A DNA stretch of 64,000 nucleotides, taken from positions 35,323-99,322 of the forward strand of contig NZ_CBCSIQ010000017.1 of the NCBI RefSeq assembly GCF_965139615.1, written 5' to 3'. This document shows positions 16,615-25,736 of this stretch, one piece after another; positions within the stretch are counted from its first letter, which is position 1; each line of letters starts with the position of its first letter. The notes beneath the pieces were generated by a model. It was given only the letters and a program-made list of their open reading frames with translations, had not been told where the DNA came from and did no database searches. A program made the translations under genes and the position numbers. Source of the stretch: Kerstersia similis. GTDB taxonomy: Bacteria; Pseudomonadota; Gammaproteobacteria; Burkholderiales; Burkholderiaceae_B.

Positions 16615-16900
16615 GATGGGGGCCCGGGTCATTGAACGTATGAGCTTATGACTGCACTGAAAAACAGCCAAGCACGCCTCTCATGATACTCTGCCAGACA
16701 CGAGGCGGATTCGCTGCAGGGCAGACCGCGGCGCAACGAATGGCGCCATGCAGGCCGTGCAGATGCAGGATGCCCGGGGCCAGAGAGCGTGTGGCTTGGA
16801 CATATAATCAGCGTGTGCCTGTTATCCAGGATGCAGAATTATTCCTATCGACGGCCTGCGTGCCGACGAACTTGAACAGGCGAATCTCCAGGAGATTGCG

Positions 16901-17698
16901 TTGGGGCGCATGGGTATCACGATAAAGTGTTTGGTCGGGGCGGCGCTGGGCGCAGGCTTGGCGGCGTGTGGCACGCTGTCCACCGGCGAAGACGCGGGGG
17001 CTGCGAAGCAGGCCGCGCCGGTTTCGTTTCAGAGTCCTTATGACGACACGAGTTGGGAACTGGTGCGTTGGGCCTCTGCGGATGGCCGGGTGCGCGATAT
17101 CCCGGTGCGTGTAGGCATGAACCGGGCCTTGACGCTGGAATTCTCGCGTGACGATATCTCGCGGGAAGGGCGGGTCAGCGGCTTTGGCGGCTGCAATCGC
17201 TATTTCGGCGAGTTCCGCTCCGATGGCGCGGCCGCACTCACCATTGACGGTCTGGGCTCGACCCGCATGGCTTGCATGTCCGATGTCATGGCACTGGAAA
17301 CCGATTACCTGCATGGGCTGGCATCCATCGTTTCGGCGGCGCCGGAACCGCTGGCCCAGCCGCGTCATCTGGTGCTGGTCGTCGATGATGGCGATGTTCT
17401 GTCCTTTTCGCGGCGTTCCGGCACGCTGCAGGACGAAGGCAGCAAACGCCAGATCTATCTGGATGATCACAAGGTAAACTGCACGGGCGTGGCGCGTCAG
17501 ACCTGCTACCGGGTGCGCGACAGCAAGGATTCCCCATGGCAGCTGTTCTACGGCGAGATCGACGGTTTTGATTTCCACCCGGGAACCTCCTATCTGTTGC
17601 GCATCAACGAGATTCAGGTAGATCACCCGCCGGCAGATGCCTCTTCCGTGCGCTGGGTGCTGGATGGCGTGCTGGAACAACGCTCTGTTGTCGAGTAA
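16901..17698 (+). CDS. META/HslJ-domain lipoprotein with DUF4377-like C-terminus
   Basis: 265 residues. A short signal ending in the lipobox 'LAAC' (Cys about residue 22) predicts an envelope lipoprotein. The META/HslJ domain covers about 45-150 ('GFGGCNRYFGEF', 'TRMACMS'). The C-terminal part 'KRQIYLDDHKVNCTG...CYRVR' then 'WQLFYGEIDGFDFHPG' matches DUF4377. HslJ-type proteins are linked to heat-shock and novobiocin tolerance in E. coli, but the biochemical role is unknown. A TTG at 16901 has AGGAG six bases upstream, while the ATG at 16910 is 15 bases from it, so I prefer the TTG start. Confidence 0.82.
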   Translation: MGRMGITIKCLVGAALGAGLAACGTLSTGEDAGAAKQAAPVSFQSPYDDTSWELVRWASADGRVRDIPVRVGMNRALTLEFSRDDISREGRVSGFGGCNRYFGEFRSDGAAALTIDGLGSTRMACMSDVMALETDYLHGLASIVSAAPEPLAQPRHLVLVVDDGDVLSFSRRSGTLQDEGSKRQIYLDDHKVNCTGVARQTCYRVRDSKDSPWQLFYGEIDGFDFHPGTSYLLRINEIQVDHPPADASSVRWVLDGVLEQRSVVE

Positions 17699-17794
17699 TT
17701 GATGCTTGGCCAGGCTAGCGGCAGATGCCGTCGTGCCTGGCCAGCTGTCTTTTTGATCAGGCGCCATGCGCCGCTGGAAGTGCAGAATTCCCTT

Positions 17795-18556
17795 ATGTCC
17801 GCCGCCGTTACCAATATTGCTGCTTACCTGTTTGTTTCCCTGGACGATTTGCCCGGCCTGCGCGATCGGCTGCTGGCGCGCGCCTTGGCGCTGTCGCTGA
17901 AGGGAACCGTGCTGCTGGCCGAAGAAGGCATTAATCTTTTTCTGGCCGGACGTGCAGAGGATATCGAGGCGTGGCTGACCGAGCTGCGAGCCGACCCGCG
18001 TTTTGCGTCCCTGGAAGTCAAATACAGTCTTTCCGACGATGTACCGTTCAAGCGCATGAAGGTACGCATCAAGCGGGAAATCATCCGTATGAACGAGCCT
18101 GCCATTCGTCCGGAAGGCGGGCGGGCGCCAGCGGTTGCGCCGCGTACCCTGGCGCGCTGGCTGGAGCAGGGCTGCGACGATGAGGGCAGGCCGGTGGTCA
18201 TGCTCGATACGCGCAACGCCTTTGAGGTGGATGCCGGTACTTTTGAGGGCGCGCTGGATTGGCGCATCGACCGCTTCACGCAGTTCCCGCAGGCAGTGCA
18301 GGCGCACAAGGACGAGCTGCAAGGCAAGACAATCGTCAGCTTCTGCACTGGCGGCATCCGCTGTGAAAAAGCGGCGATTTACATGGCCGAACAGGGGATA
18401 GAAAATATCTACCAGCTGGATGGCGGCATTCTCAAGTATTTCGAGGAAACAGGCGGCCCGGGCTATCGGGGCACTTGTTTTGTGTTCGATGAGCGCGAAA
18501 CCCTGGATCCTGCGCTGCAGCCCAGTCCGCTGGCACATCAGGAAGCGGCGGCCTGA
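17795..18556 (+). CDS. trhO: tRNA uridine(34) hydroxylase / rhodanese-domain protein
   Basis: 253 residues of the UPF0176/YceA family, whose E. coli member makes 5-hydroxyuridine at tRNA position 34 in an oxygen-dependent reaction. An N-terminal acylphosphatase-like domain ('VTNIAAYLFVSLDD', 'EEGINLFLAG') is followed by a rhodanese domain with the catalytic loop 'FCTGGIRCEKAA' (Cys about residue 189). It is about 100 residues shorter than E. coli TrhO, lacking the Cys-rich C-terminal extension, as in many short homologues. Start at ATG 17795; the frame extends upstream without family character. Confidence 0.88.
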   Translation: MSAAVTNIAAYLFVSLDDLPGLRDRLLARALALSLKGTVLLAEEGINLFLAGRAEDIEAWLTELRADPRFASLEVKYSLSDDVPFKRMKVRIKREIIRMNEPAIRPEGGRAPAVAPRTLARWLEQGCDDEGRPVVMLDTRNAFEVDAGTFEGALDWRIDRFTQFPQAVQAHKDELQGKTIVSFCTGGIRCEKAAIYMAEQGIENIYQLDGGILKYFEETGGPGYRGTCFVFDERETLDPALQPSPLAHQEAAA

Positions 18557-18617
18557 GCCCGCCGGCCGCAGTCGTTGAGGCCCCCGCGGATCAGGCGGGC
18601 CGGTACCGGCGAGGCTG

Positions 18618-18663
18618 AACAACAAGCCCCCGCGATCTGTTGGGATCGCGGGGGCTTGTTGTT
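18618..18663. terminator. Strong bidirectional terminator between trhO and metG
   Basis: A perfect 20-bp inverted repeat: 18618-18637 begins AACAACAAGCCCCCG and pairs with 18644-18663, around a 6-base loop. The arms end in GTTGTTT on + and in TTGTT on -, so it can stop transcripts from both convergent genes. Confidence 0.85.
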
Positions 18664-18724
18664 TGGACGGCGGTTGGGTTGAGCGCCGGATACGCAGACA
18701 TGCGGCCCCGGCGCGGCATGCGTA

Positions 18725-20794
18725 TCAGCCGACACGCATGCCGGGTTGCGCACCAGGCCAGGGTTCGAGGATATACAGGCCGGCATCCACCTTGTCGTCG
18801 GCGTGGCTGGCAGCCAGTACCATGCCTTCGGACACGCCGAACTTCATCTTGCGCGGCGCCAGATTGGCGACCAGCACGGTCAGCTTGCCGACCAGCTGTT
18901 CCGGTTCGTAGGCGGATTGAATGCCGGAGAACACATTGCGATGACGGCCTTCGCCGGCGTCCAGCGTCAGCTGCAGCAGCTTGGTGGAGCCTTCGACACG
19001 CTTGCATTCGACGATGCGGGCAATGCGCAGGTCGATCTTGGCGAAATCGTCGATCTTGATGGTCTCGGCGATGGGTTCGCCACCGGGCACGACCACCGGC
19101 GCTGCCGGCGGTTCGAACAGTTGATCCAGCATTTCCGGCGCGACCCGCTGCATCAGATGCTTGAACGGCGCCACGCTGGTCGGCAATTCGCCAGCGTCTT
19201 GCCAGACGAATCCGCGATCCAGGCCGAACAGCTCGCCCGCTACCCGTTGCGACAGCTCGGGGAGGATGGGGCTGAGCATGACCGTCAGCGCCTTGAATCC
19301 GGCCAGGGCACGCGAGCAGATATCCTGCAGCGCCGCCTGGCGTTCTGCATCGGCTTCCTGCCAGTTCTTGGCCAGCACCCAGGGTTGCGCCGTATCGAAC
19401 TCCTGATTGATGCGGTCTGCCAGCGCCATGGCATCGCGAATGGCACGGCCATACTCGCGGGCTTCCAGGTCGGCACGCATCTGATCGGCAGCGGCCTGCA
19501 GCGAAGCGGACAAGGCAGCGGCATCGCCCTGATAGGCCAGCTTGCCATCGAAATGGCGGGCGATGAAGTTGGCCGCGCGGCTGGCGATATTGATGTACTT
19601 GCCGATCAGGTCGCTATTGACGCGGGCAATGAAGTCTTCAGGGTTGAAGTCGATATCTTCCACCTTGCTGTTCAGCTTGGCGGCGATGTAATAGCGCAGC
19701 CATTCGGCATTCATGCCGATCTGCAGATAACGCAGCGGGGAAATGCCCGTGCCCCGGCTCTTGGACATCTTCTCGCCGCTGACGGTGATGAAACCGTGTA
19801 CGTTGAGTTGGTCCGGCGTCTTGCGGCCGGCAAACTTCAGCATGGCCGGCCAGAACAGCGCATGGAAATAGACGATGTCCTTGCCGATGAAGTGAATCTG
19901 TTCGGTATTGCCGGACGGGTCCAGCAGCGCGTCGAAATCCAGGCCCTGTTTGTTGCAGTAGGCCTTGAGCGACGCCAGGTAGCCTACCGGCGCGTCCAGC
20001 CAGACATAGAAGTACTTGCCTGGAGCATCCGGGATTTCAATGCCGAAATACGGTGCGTCGCGGGAAATATCCCAATCGGCCAGGCCGCTTTCGCTGTCGC
20101 CATCGGCGCCCAGCCATTCGCGGGTCTTGGCCAGCACTTCGGCCTGCAGGTGACGCGCGCCCTGTGCGTTGCTGCCGGTCGTCCATTGCTTGAGAAACTC
20201 CACGCAGCGGGGGTCGGACAGCTTGAAGAAAAAGTGTTCGGACTGCTTGAGCACAGGACGGGCGCCGCTCAGCGTCGAATACGGGTCGATGAGCTCGGTC
20301 GGGCTGTAAACGGCGCTACAGACTTCGCAGGCGTCGCCATATTGATTGGGCGCCTTGCAGCGGGGGCAGCTGCCCTTGATATACCGGTCGGGCAGGAACA
20401 TGCCCTTGACCGGGTCATAGAACTGCTCGATGGTGCGCGTTTCGATCAGGCCGGCGTCCCGCAGGCTGCGGTAGATATGCTGGGACAACTCGACGTTTTC
20501 ACGCGAATCCGTGCTGTGCCAGTGATCGAACCGGATATGGAAGCCGTTCAGGTACATCGGGCGTTCGGCGGCATAGCGCGCCACCAGTTCCTGGGGTGTG
20601 ATGCCTTCGCTCTCGGCCTTGAGCATGATGGGGGCGCCATGGACATCGTCCGCGCCGACGAAATGCACCGTGTGTCCCGCCATTCGCATCGCCCGCACCC
20701 AGATATCAGCCTGGATGTATTCCATGATGTGGCCCACGTGGAAGGAGCCGTTGGCATAGGGCAGGGCGGTTGTTACGAACAGTGTGCGTGACAT
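18725..20794 (-). CDS. metG: Methionyl-tRNA synthetase
   Basis: 689 residues, cytoplasmic, charging tRNA-Met. Class I signatures: HIGH-equivalent 'FHVGH' at about residues 20-24 and 'KMSKS' in 'GEKMSKSRGT'. A zinc knuckle 'CPRCKAPNQYGDACEVCSA' identifies the long form. An anticodon-binding helical domain follows, and a C-terminal Trbp111/EMAPII-like tRNA-binding domain ('IDLRIARIVECKRV...LVANLAPRKMKFGVSEGM') supports dimer formation. Start at ATG 20794 'MSRTLFVTTALPYANG'. It is divergent from ahpC and convergent with trhO. A standard housekeeping gene with nothing unusual. Confidence 0.97.
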   Translation of the reverse strand: MSRTLFVTTALPYANGSFHVGHIMEYIQADIWVRAMRMAGHTVHFVGADDVHGAPIMLKAESEGITPQELVARYAAERPMYLNGFHIRFDHWHSTDSRENVELSQHIYRSLRDAGLIETRTIEQFYDPVKGMFLPDRYIKGSCPRCKAPNQYGDACEVCSAVYSPTELIDPYSTLSGARPVLKQSEHFFFKLSDPRCVEFLKQWTTGSNAQGARHLQAEVLAKTREWLGADGDSESGLADWDISRDAPYFGIEIPDAPGKYFYVWLDAPVGYLASLKAYCNKQGLDFDALLDPSGNTEQIHFIGKDIVYFHALFWPAMLKFAGRKTPDQLNVHGFITVSGEKMSKSRGTGISPLRYLQIGMNAEWLRYYIAAKLNSKVEDIDFNPEDFIARVNSDLIGKYINIASRAANFIARHFDGKLAYQGDAAALSASLQAAADQMRADLEAREYGRAIRDAMALADRINQEFDTAQPWVLAKNWQEADAERQAALQDICSRALAGFKALTVMLSPILPELSQRVAGELFGLDRGFVWQDAGELPTSVAPFKHLMQRVAPEMLDQLFEPPAAPVVVPGGEPIAETIKIDDFAKIDLRIARIVECKRVEGSTKLLQLTLDAGEGRHRNVFSGIQSAYEPEQLVGKLTVLVANLAPRKMKFGVSEGMVLAASHADDKVDAGLYILEPWPGAQPGMRVG

Positions 20795-21145
20795 GGCGAC
20801 TATAAAAAGGTTGGAGAAAAGCCGGCCGGATTCAGCCGGTTCGGCCATTTTAGGGCCTGGCGGCGCTTTTTGCCGGCAGCCTGGGGAAAGCGTACGGTTT
20901 TGATGGCGAACAAGATGGGCTGGCTCTTGCGGCGCTATGCTGTCCTTGAGGATGTTCCGCTGCTGTCGCGGGTTGGCGCCCGCTTCAGGCCAGCTCGGGC
21001 GTCATTTGGGTATCATTGAAAAAATCAATCAATGGGATAGAATTAATTCACTTTTCATATCTGAAAAGAAAAGGCACTATATGCCTGCAAGAGAGGTACC
21101 GGCAACGGTGCCGACATGTTCAACCCAGACAACAGGATCATCACC
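20795..21145. other. 351-bp divergent region between metG and ahpC
   Basis: No gene is supported. The metG-proximal half is ordinary GC-rich sequence. From about 21010 to 21080 the sequence becomes AT-rich and contains the ahpC promoter candidate listed separately. A complete OxyR tetranucleotide array is not visible. Confidence 0.5.
21016..21043 (+). promoter_or_regulatory. Sigma70-like promoter candidate for ahpC
   Basis: TTGAAA at 21016-21021 and TAGAAT at 21038-21043, spaced 16 bases, inside the AT-rich stretch about 100 bases upstream of the ahpC start. It is a good match at both hexamers; the transcription start is not proven. Confidence 0.5.
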
Positions 21146-21709
21146 ATGTCTCTTATCAATACCCAGATCAAACCGTTCAAGGCTCAAGCGTACCAAAATG
21201 GCAAGTTCATCGAAGTCAGCGACGCATCGCTGACCGGCAAGTGGTCGGTCGTGGTGTTCTATCCTGCCGACTTCACTTTCGTTTGCCCGACCGAACTGGA
21301 AGATCTGGCTGATCACTACGAAGAGTTCAAGAAGCTGGGCGTGGAAATCTACAGCGTTTCGACCGACACCCACTTCGCCCACAAGGCATGGCACGACACC
21401 TCGGAAGCCATCAAGAAGGTGCAATACGTCATGGTCGGCGACCCCACCGCCAACCTGGCACGCAACTTCGATGTGCTGATCGAAGAAGAAGGCCTGGCCC
21501 TGCGTGGCACCTTCCTGATCAACCCGGAAGGCCAGATCAAGCTGTGCGAAATCCATGACAACGGTATCGGCCGCGACGCCAGCGAACTGCTGCGCAAGGT
21601 CAAGGCTGCCCAGTACGTCGCTTCGCACCCGGGCGAAGTCTGCCCCGCCAAGTGGAAGGAAGGCGAAGCCACGCTGACCCCGTCGCTGGATCTGGTCGGC
21701 AAGATCTAA
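21146..21709 (+). CDS. ahpC: Alkyl hydroperoxide reductase subunit C (peroxiredoxin)
   Basis: 187 residues, the same length as E. coli AhpC. The peroxidatic Cys47 lies in 'FTFVCPTE' and the resolving Cys in the C-terminal 'EVCPAKW', i.e. a typical 2-Cys decameric peroxiredoxin that reduces H2O2 and organic peroxides using AhpF. Start at ATG 21146 ('MSLINTQIKPF'), the conserved AhpC N-terminus. ahpF follows 175 bp later on the same strand, the usual pair. Probably peroxide-inducible, but no clear OxyR site was found. Confidence 0.97.
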   Translation: MSLINTQIKPFKAQAYQNGKFIEVSDASLTGKWSVVVFYPADFTFVCPTELEDLADHYEEFKKLGVEIYSVSTDTHFAHKAWHDTSEAIKKVQYVMVGDPTANLARNFDVLIEEEGLALRGTFLINPEGQIKLCEIHDNGIGRDASELLRKVKAAQYVASHPGEVCPAKWKEGEATLTPSLDLVGKI

Positions 21710-21884
21710 GCTCCGCGCTCGGAGCCGGAGAAACGGCCCAGGCAGAGCCAGGGCCGTACCGCGGGGGCAGGCCAGTGCCAGCCCCCGGCCAGGGCAGCCG
21801 CTCAGGCGGCGCCCCGGCAACAGCGGTGTCATGCTCACAAGGCATGCTGCCACGGATACAAACTATTGAATACCGGAGCTTCTC

Positions 21885-23465
21885 ATGTCGTTGGATGCCA
21901 ACCTCAAGAATCAGTTGAAAGCCTATCTGGAACGAGTCACGCAGCCGGTGGAACTCGTTGCCTCGCTTGACGATGGCGCCAAGTCCAAGGAGCTGCGTGA
22001 ACTGCTGCAGGAAATTGCAGCGCTGTCCGAACGCGTGAGCTACGTCGAACGCGACGAGGCCGGCGTGCGCAAGCCGTCTTTCAGTATCAATCGCCCGGGC
22101 GAGAATATCGGCATCCGCTTTGCCGCAATTCCCATGGGCCACGAATTTACTTCGCTGGTGCTTGCCCTGTTGCAGGTCGGCGGCCATCCGATCAAGTTCG
22201 AGCCGGAAGTCGTTGAGCAGATCCGCAACCTGGATGGCGAGTACCAGTTTGAAACCTATATGTCGCTGAGCTGCCAGAACTGCCCGGATGTGGTGCAGGC
22301 GCTCAATGCGATGGCAGTGATCAACCCCCGCATCAGCAACGTTGTCATCGACGGCGCACTGTTCCAGGACGAGGTCGAGCAACGCCAGATCATGGCGGTG
22401 CCTACGGTCTATCTGAATGGTGAAGTGTTCGGTCAGGGCCGCTCATCGGTCGAGGAAATCCTGGCCAAGCTCGATACCGGCGCCGCTGCCCGCAAGGCCG
22501 CCCAGCTGGATGCCAAGGATGCCTTCGATGTGTTGGTGGTCGGTGGCGGTCCGGCCGGTGCCGCGGCAGCAGTCTATGCAGCCCGCAAGGGGATTCGTAC
22601 CGGTGTGGTGGCCGAGCGTTTCGGCGGCCAGGTGCTCGACACCATGGCCATCGAGAACTTCATCTCGGTGCCTCATACCGAAGGCCCGCGCTTTGCTGCG
22701 GCACTCGAAGAGCATGTGAAGGCCTATGACGTCGATATCATGAATCTTCAGCGCGTGGTCGCGCTGGAAGAGGGCGATGGCCTGCTGGCGGTGAAGCTGG
22801 AAAACGGCGCGGAACTGCGCAGCCGTTCGGTCATCCTGGCAACTGGCGCACGCTGGCGTGAAATCAACGTGCCGGGTGAGCGCGAATACCGCAACCATGG
22901 CGTGGCCTACTGCCCGCACTGCGACGGCCCGCTGTTCAAGGGCAAGCGCGTCGCGGTGATTGGCGGCGGCAACTCCGGCGTGGAAGCGGCCATCGACCTG
23001 GCCGGTGTAGTCGGTCATGTCACACTGATCGAATTCGGCGAAGCGCTGCGTGCCGATGCCGTGCTGCAACGCAAGCTCTACAGCCTGCCGAACGTCGAAG
23101 TCATCCTGCATGCGCAGACCACGGAAATCGTGGGTGACGGCCAGAAGGTCAACGGTCTGGTCTATACCGATCGCAAGAGCGGTGAAAGCCGCAAGGTCGA
23201 ACTGGCTGGCGTCTTCATCCAGATCGGCCTGGTGCCCAACACCGAATGGCTCAAGGGCGCACTGAATCTCTCCAAGCATGGCGAGATCGAAGTGGACGCG
23301 CGTGGCGCTACCTCGCTGCCGGGCGTGTTTGCGGCCGGCGACGCGACGACCGTGCCTTATAAGCAGATCATCATCGCTGCGGGTGAGGGCGCCAAGGCGG
23401 CATTGGGCGCATTCGACTACCTGATCCGCCAACCGGCGGCAGGGCAGGCGGAAGTGGCTGCCTGA
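21885..23465 (+). CDS. ahpF: Alkyl hydroperoxide reductase subunit F (NADH:disulfide reductase)
   Basis: 526 residues. An N-terminal tandem thioredoxin-like domain carries 'CQNCPD' (about residue 129). An FAD-binding site 'VVGGGPAGAAAA', an NADH site 'VIGGGNSGVEAA' and the redox centre 'CPHCDG' follow. It passes electrons from NADH through FAD and the two CXXC pairs to AhpC. A GGAG lies 6-7 bases before the ATG. Two tandem hairpins follow the stop, closing the ahpCF unit. Confidence 0.97.
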   Translation: MSLDANLKNQLKAYLERVTQPVELVASLDDGAKSKELRELLQEIAALSERVSYVERDEAGVRKPSFSINRPGENIGIRFAAIPMGHEFTSLVLALLQVGGHPIKFEPEVVEQIRNLDGEYQFETYMSLSCQNCPDVVQALNAMAVINPRISNVVIDGALFQDEVEQRQIMAVPTVYLNGEVFGQGRSSVEEILAKLDTGAAARKAAQLDAKDAFDVLVVGGGPAGAAAAVYAARKGIRTGVVAERFGGQVLDTMAIENFISVPHTEGPRFAAALEEHVKAYDVDIMNLQRVVALEEGDGLLAVKLENGAELRSRSVILATGARWREINVPGEREYRNHGVAYCPHCDGPLFKGKRVAVIGGGNSGVEAAIDLAGVVGHVTLIEFGEALRADAVLQRKLYSLPNVEVILHAQTTEIVGDGQKVNGLVYTDRKSGESRKVELAGVFIQIGLVPNTEWLKGALNLSKHGEIEVDARGATSLPGVFAAGDATTVPYKQIIIAAGEGAKAALGAFDYLIRQPAAGQAEVAA

Positions 23466-23502
23466 GCCGTTACGCTGGCAACGGGATAAGGTCGCCAGAT
23501 TC

Positions 23503-23567
23503 AAACGCCGCCGTTGCGGCGTTTCAGCACAAGCCAGCGCATTGTTTTGCGCTGGCTTGTGTCATTT
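23503..23567 (+). terminator. Tandem hairpin terminator after ahpF
   Basis: First hairpin AAACGCCGC/GCGGCGTTT (23503-23524). The second is a perfect 14-bp stem CACAAGCCAGCGCA (23528-23541) / TGCGCTGGCTTGTG (23548-23561) followed by TCATTTTTG. The second has the normal intrinsic-terminator layout. Confidence 0.8.
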
Positions 23568-23717
23568 TTGCCATGGTTTTTGCATTCCTTGACCCGTGCT
23601 GCAAGCGCCTTGATCAGCAGCTGAATTGTTGAAAGAGAGTATCATTCCTATTTGTGTCCGGGATGAGCGGCAGGCAGGCTGGTTTGCCTGCATGAGGCAT
23701 AGACGGAACTCAGGGAT

Positions 23718-24038
23718 TTGACGCGCTCCACGCGCTGGATACGCCGCCTGCTGCTGGCCAATATTGCATTGTCCGCAGTGGCCTGGTTATCGGATATGGT
23801 GGAGTTCGGTTTGCTGACCGACCTGGATCATCAGGTTTTTGCCAGCCATGCCCAGGCCCTCGACGCGGCCACGGCCAATGCAATGCGGCAGGGAACCGTA
23901 GGCCTGTTGCAGATTGGCCTGTTGATTGCATTGATAGTGATGATCGGCCGCTGGATCTATTTCGCCAACCGCAATGCGAATGCGCTGACAGCAGAAAACC
24001 TGCGCTATTCGCCAGCACAAGGGGTGCGTCAGGGATAG
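23718..24038 (+). CDS. Short membrane protein, apparent N-terminal half of a DUF4328 protein
   Basis: 106 residues with two hydrophobic segments (about 10-30 and 60-83). 'RWIYFANRNANALTAENLRYSP' matches the conserved DUF4328 motif (W-x-x-RAN-x-N...LRYSPGWAVG). In that family the protein normally continues for about 80 more residues (WAVGW-F-PI-NL...). Here it ends eleven codons after the start of that motif with 'AQGVRQG', and no continuation is seen in the other frames. It is either truncated or a short variant. The start is TTG at 23718, with a weak AGGGA only four bases upstream. Function unknown. Confidence 0.5.
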   Translation: MTRSTRWIRRLLLANIALSAVAWLSDMVEFGLLTDLDHQVFASHAQALDAATANAMRQGTVGLLQIGLLIALIVMIGRWIYFANRNANALTAENLRYSPAQGVRQG

Positions 24039-24109
24039 CCTGAGTGGTGTACCAGACAGCGGTCAGCGCGGCGATGTCCGGCTGGCAATGTTGCTGCCGT
24101 TGGCTGAGC

Positions 24110-24133
24110 ACCTGCCCGTATGCACGGGCAGGT
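24110..24133. terminator. Hairpin between convergent small genes
   Basis: Perfect 10-bp stem ACCTGCCCGT/ACGGGCAGGT with a 4-base loop, placed between the convergent genes at 23718 and 24216. It lacks a T-run, so termination is only suggested by position. Confidence 0.4.
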
Positions 24134-24215
24134 ATCGAAAGGCGGCGCATGCAGCGCTGTGGGGGCAGGACGGTATCAGTGAGCTTATCAGGGCAAGCTC
24201 ACCTTGGTGATGCTG

Positions 24216-24503
24216 TCAGGGCAGGTCGCGGACCTGCACGTCGATGATGTCGTCCTTGCCGGACTTGTTGCCATAGGGGCGGCGGGGCTGCTGCCAAGCC
24301 TGGGCCTGGGGGCTGCGGCCGGCGCTGCGCTGTTGCCAGTAGGCCTTCACACCAAAGGGGCGGCCGCGCAGGCGTGCCCAGATGTACAGGATGCCGACTG
24401 CGATGGCGCTGGAGATCATGAAAATCAGCGCCATGAACAGGCCAACCAGTCCCAGCGTGAACAGCAGGACGTAACGGAAGAAGCGTGCGATAGTATCGGT
24501 CAT
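24216..24503 (-). CDS. Small membrane protein, unknown function
   Basis: 95 residues. Two adjacent hydrophobic helices (about 8-25 and 27-44: 'YVLLFTLGLVGLFMALIF', 'ISSAIAVGILYIW') are followed by a basic, Gln/Pro-rich tail ('QQRSAGRSPQAQAWQQPRRPYG') and an acidic end 'KDDIIDVQVRDL'. This is the layout of a small inner-membrane protein with a cytoplasmic tail. I recognise no named family. It is divergent from apbC with 144 bp between. Confidence 0.65.
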   Translation of the reverse strand: MTDTIARFFRYVLLFTLGLVGLFMALIFMISSAIAVGILYIWARLRGRPFGVKAYWQQRSAGRSPQAQAWQQPRRPYGNKSGKDDIIDVQVRDLP

Positions 24504-24647
24504 GGTATAGGACTGAGGGCTGGCGTGGCGAAAAGTTCCCGTTGCAAGGTAAATCGGTGGAAACGCTGGCCGATCCGCTATTCTTTAGGGTAGGTACCGG
24601 TTTTTTCCGGCAGCATTTGAAGTTACACCACTAAGAGCCATAGTGAC

Positions 24648-25733
24648 ATGAGTTTGACGATACAGCAAATCCGCGCCGCGTTGCATGAAGTTGTTGATCC
24701 GGCAACGGAATTGCCGCTGGATCATGAGTTGAAAGACCAGGCGGTACGCATTGACGGCGACCGCGTATCCGTCAGCCTGACGCTGGGATATCCCGTGGCA
24801 ACGGCCAATGCCGTGCTGCAGGCGGAAGCGGAAGGGGCCCTGCGCCGCGCAGGCGCCGTGCAGGCGGAAGTGACGCTTGGGTGGCGGGTGCAGACTCACG
24901 TGGTGCATCGCGGCCTGAAACCCCTGCCCAATATCCGCAATATCATTGCCGTCGCCTCAGGCAAGGGTGGCGTCGGCAAAAGCACCACAACCGTGAACCT
25001 GGCGCTGGCACTGGCCGCGCAGGGCGCGCGCGTGGGTGTGCTGGATGCGGATATCTATGGGCCCAGCGTGCCTGCCTTGCTGGCATTGGAAGGCAAGCCG
25101 GGCAGCACCGATGGCAAGACCATGGATCCCTTGGTGGGGTATGGCGTGCAGGCCAACTCGATCGGCCTGCTGATTGCCCCTGATGCGCCGGCGATCTGGC
25201 GTGGCGCCATGGTGGTGCAGGCGCTGGATCAGCTGTTGAACCAGACCAACTGGAGCGACCTGGACTACCTCTTTGTCGATATGCCGCCGGGCACGGGCGA
25301 CATCGCGCTCAGCATGGCGCAGAAGATGCCGGTCACGGGGGCCGTGGTGGTGACGACACCGCAGGATCTGGCACTGCTGGATGTGCGCCGCGGGGTGCGC
25401 ATGTTCGAGAAAGTGGATGTGCCGGTACTGGGTGTCGTGGAAAACATGTCTGTGCACATCTGCTCGAAGTGCGGGCATGCCGAGCATATTTTCGGTGAAG
25501 GGGGCGGGCAGGCGTTGGCCGCGCAATTTGAACTGCCCTTCCTGGGCAGCCTGCCCCTGGCGCTGGATATCCGCCAGCAGGCCGACGCCGGACGCCCCAG
25601 CGTGGTGGCGGATCCTGACGGGCCGGTGGCAGCCATTTATCACCAGATTGCCCAGCGCCTTGCTGCCAGCGTGGCACGCTTGCCGCGCGATCGCTCCATG
25701 AAGATCCCGACTGTCGTGGTCAAGGGGGCTTGA
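24648..25733 (+). CDS. apbC: Iron-sulfur cluster carrier protein ApbC/Mrp
   Basis: 361 residues. An N-terminal MIP18/DUF59-type domain (about 1-90) precedes a ParA/MinD-type P-loop ATPase with the deviant Walker A 'SGKGGVGKSTT' (about 104-114) and the 'FVDMPPGTGD' switch region. The CXXC motif 'CSKCGHAEHIFG' binds a bridging [4Fe-4S] cluster in the dimer. It delivers Fe-S clusters to apoproteins. It is 3 bp upstream of tamA, so probably cotranscribed with it, a linkage I know from related Alcaligenaceae. Confidence 0.95.
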   Translation: MSLTIQQIRAALHEVVDPATELPLDHELKDQAVRIDGDRVSVSLTLGYPVATANAVLQAEAEGALRRAGAVQAEVTLGWRVQTHVVHRGLKPLPNIRNIIAVASGKGGVGKSTTTVNLALALAAQGARVGVLDADIYGPSVPALLALEGKPGSTDGKTMDPLVGYGVQANSIGLLIAPDAPAIWRGAMVVQALDQLLNQTNWSDLDYLFVDMPPGTGDIALSMAQKMPVTGAVVVTTPQDLALLDVRRGVRMFEKVDVPVLGVVENMSVHICSKCGHAEHIFGEGGGQALAAQFELPFLGSLPLALDIRQQADAGRPSVVADPDGPVAAIYHQIAQRLAASVARLPRDRSMKIPTVVVKGA

Positions 25734-25736
25734 ACG

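Noticed and set aside
18746..20791. Long + strand frame (681 codons) opposite metG
   Set aside because: metG motifs (HIGH, KMSKS, zinc knuckle) prove the - strand; the opposite frame is a high-GC shadow.
20849..21115. Possible OxyR site (ATAG...TCAC...ATCT) upstream of ahpC
   Set aside because: Only one of the four tetranucleotide contacts matches well. It is not strong enough to list although peroxide control of ahpC is plausible.
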